From Micrasema longulum (Eukaryota; Arthropoda; Insecta; Trichoptera; Brachycentridae), in assembly GCA_022494885.1 (NCBI GenBank), contig JAGVSM010001434.1, positions 62,001 through 126,000 on the forward strand: DNA of 64,000 nt, written 5' to 3'. The notes under the pieces were generated by a model that made no database searches, was not told the origin of the DNA, and saw only the letters and a list, made by a program, of their open reading frames with translations. How positions within the stretch are numbered: the first letter of the stretch is position 1; each line of letters starts with the position of its first letter. This document shows positions 63,241-64,000 of the stretch, piece after piece. Made by a program: the position numbers and the translations under genes.

Positions 63241-63648
63241 CGATTCCTCGAAACGTTATCTTGTTTAATTTATTTAATTAACCTCTTCATGCACAGTGGC
63301 ATCATACACGTGACGCGAAATAAATATTTATTCCATCTGCCGGACTGTAGCACTGACTATGCACGACACTCTTTCCTTTAACGGGACACAAAATGCCGTG
63401 GTCTCTTCGAGTGAAACGGGAGGCTTCTGATATCTATCAATAGTCCGGCTTCTCTTGAATGAGTTTTCTGTGGTTTTCTCTTCACTAAGCAAATGCGGAG
63501 AAGTTCCAATAAACGTACACAGATGAAATTCTCTCTCTTTTCCAACACTTCTTAGTTAGCCAGGAAACAAAATCCACTTGTGAAATAAAAACCTAGTACA
63601 TTATAACCAAGGTCAATAATACTGTTACTCATATTATATATAAATATA

Positions 63649-64000
63649 CAGGTGTTCTTTAAACCCTGTCATATCCGAAACTTCGATGATCAGTATAAGC
63701 AAGAAGACATACTGGCACATTAAAATAAATTTTTAGAACGAATAAAATTTACAAAAATAAAATATTTAAAAAAACAAATTGTTGATTACTTCTGCAAGAG
63801 TGAAGCAAGGAGAGGGGAGGGGGGAGTCTGATACACCGTCAACCACATGGCCACGCCCCCCTCGCTTCTCCCTTGCAGAAGTAAGCAACCATTTGTTTTT
63901 TTTAATATATATTTTTTTAAATTTCTGCCTTCTAAATTTTTTTTAAATATGCTAATATGTCTTCTTGCCCATACGGATCATCGTGGTTTCGGATGAGACA
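63649..64000. mobile_element. Snapback element family F, copy 2 (cut by the window edge)
   Basis: Starts after TA with CAGGTGTTCTTTAAACCCTG, TCATATCCGAAACTTCGATG. The right arm ends at the window edge in ATCGTGGTTTCGGATGAGAC. The central part is the reverse complement of that of copy 1, so the core is in opposite orientation. The last 20 or so bases are beyond the window. Confidence 0.82.

Overview
This is a eukaryotic, AT-rich window from an arthropod, most likely an insect. Five protein-coding loci with GT-AG introns can be read. Their products are animal-type: ribonucleotide reductase large subunit, the WD40 protein DCAF7/Wap, spermidine synthase, the autophagy enzyme ATG10, and the I-kappa-B protein Cactus. 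Most other DNA is decayed transposable elements: mariner and Tc1, Jockey- and RTE-like LINEs, tRNA-derived SINEs and many MITEs. I cannot place the insect order from sequence alone.

Layout. 1-5.2 kb: RnrL (minus), 3' part off the left edge; its first visible intron holds SINEs and a MITE cluster. 5.2-13.5 kb: intergenic, with a 1.7-kb inverted-repeat element, a 21-bp minisatellite and an antisense Jockey-like LINE. 13.5-20.7 kb: complete seven-exon DCAF7/wap (minus), with an internally deleted mariner and LINE fragments in introns. 20.7-26.6 kb: intergenic, with a foldback MITE, a 188-bp tandem duplication and LINE 3'-end repeats. 26.6-29.4 kb: complete three-exon spermidine synthase (plus). 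30-31 kb: mariner relic. 31.9-33.8 kb: complete two-exon Atg10 (minus). 34-38 kb: intergenic, with MITEs, a LINE 3' end and one unrecognised open frame. 38.0-39.0 kb: the last three exons of cactus (minus). 39-64 kb: no further secure exon. This is probably a very long cactus intron or upstream region, with repeats, five GC-rich islands and most of the good NF-kappa-B-type motifs of the window.

The genes do not form a pathway: RnrL makes dNTPs, SpdS makes spermidine, Atg10 serves autophagy, Wap is a CRL4/kinase scaffold and Cactus inhibits Dorsal/Dif. The most interesting signal is a set of seven full kappa-B/Dorsal-type motifs between 41.4 and 63.1 kb, upstream of the cactus 3' exons, with none noticed by eye in the first 39 kb. 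That fits feedback control of cactus by Rel proteins but needs a motif scan. Other points are a 371-bp near-palindromic TA-flanked element in two copies with opposite core orientation, a MITE copy with its right half inverted, a tandem duplicate differing by two telomere-type pentamers, and a changed Glu in the spermidine synthase QGE motif.
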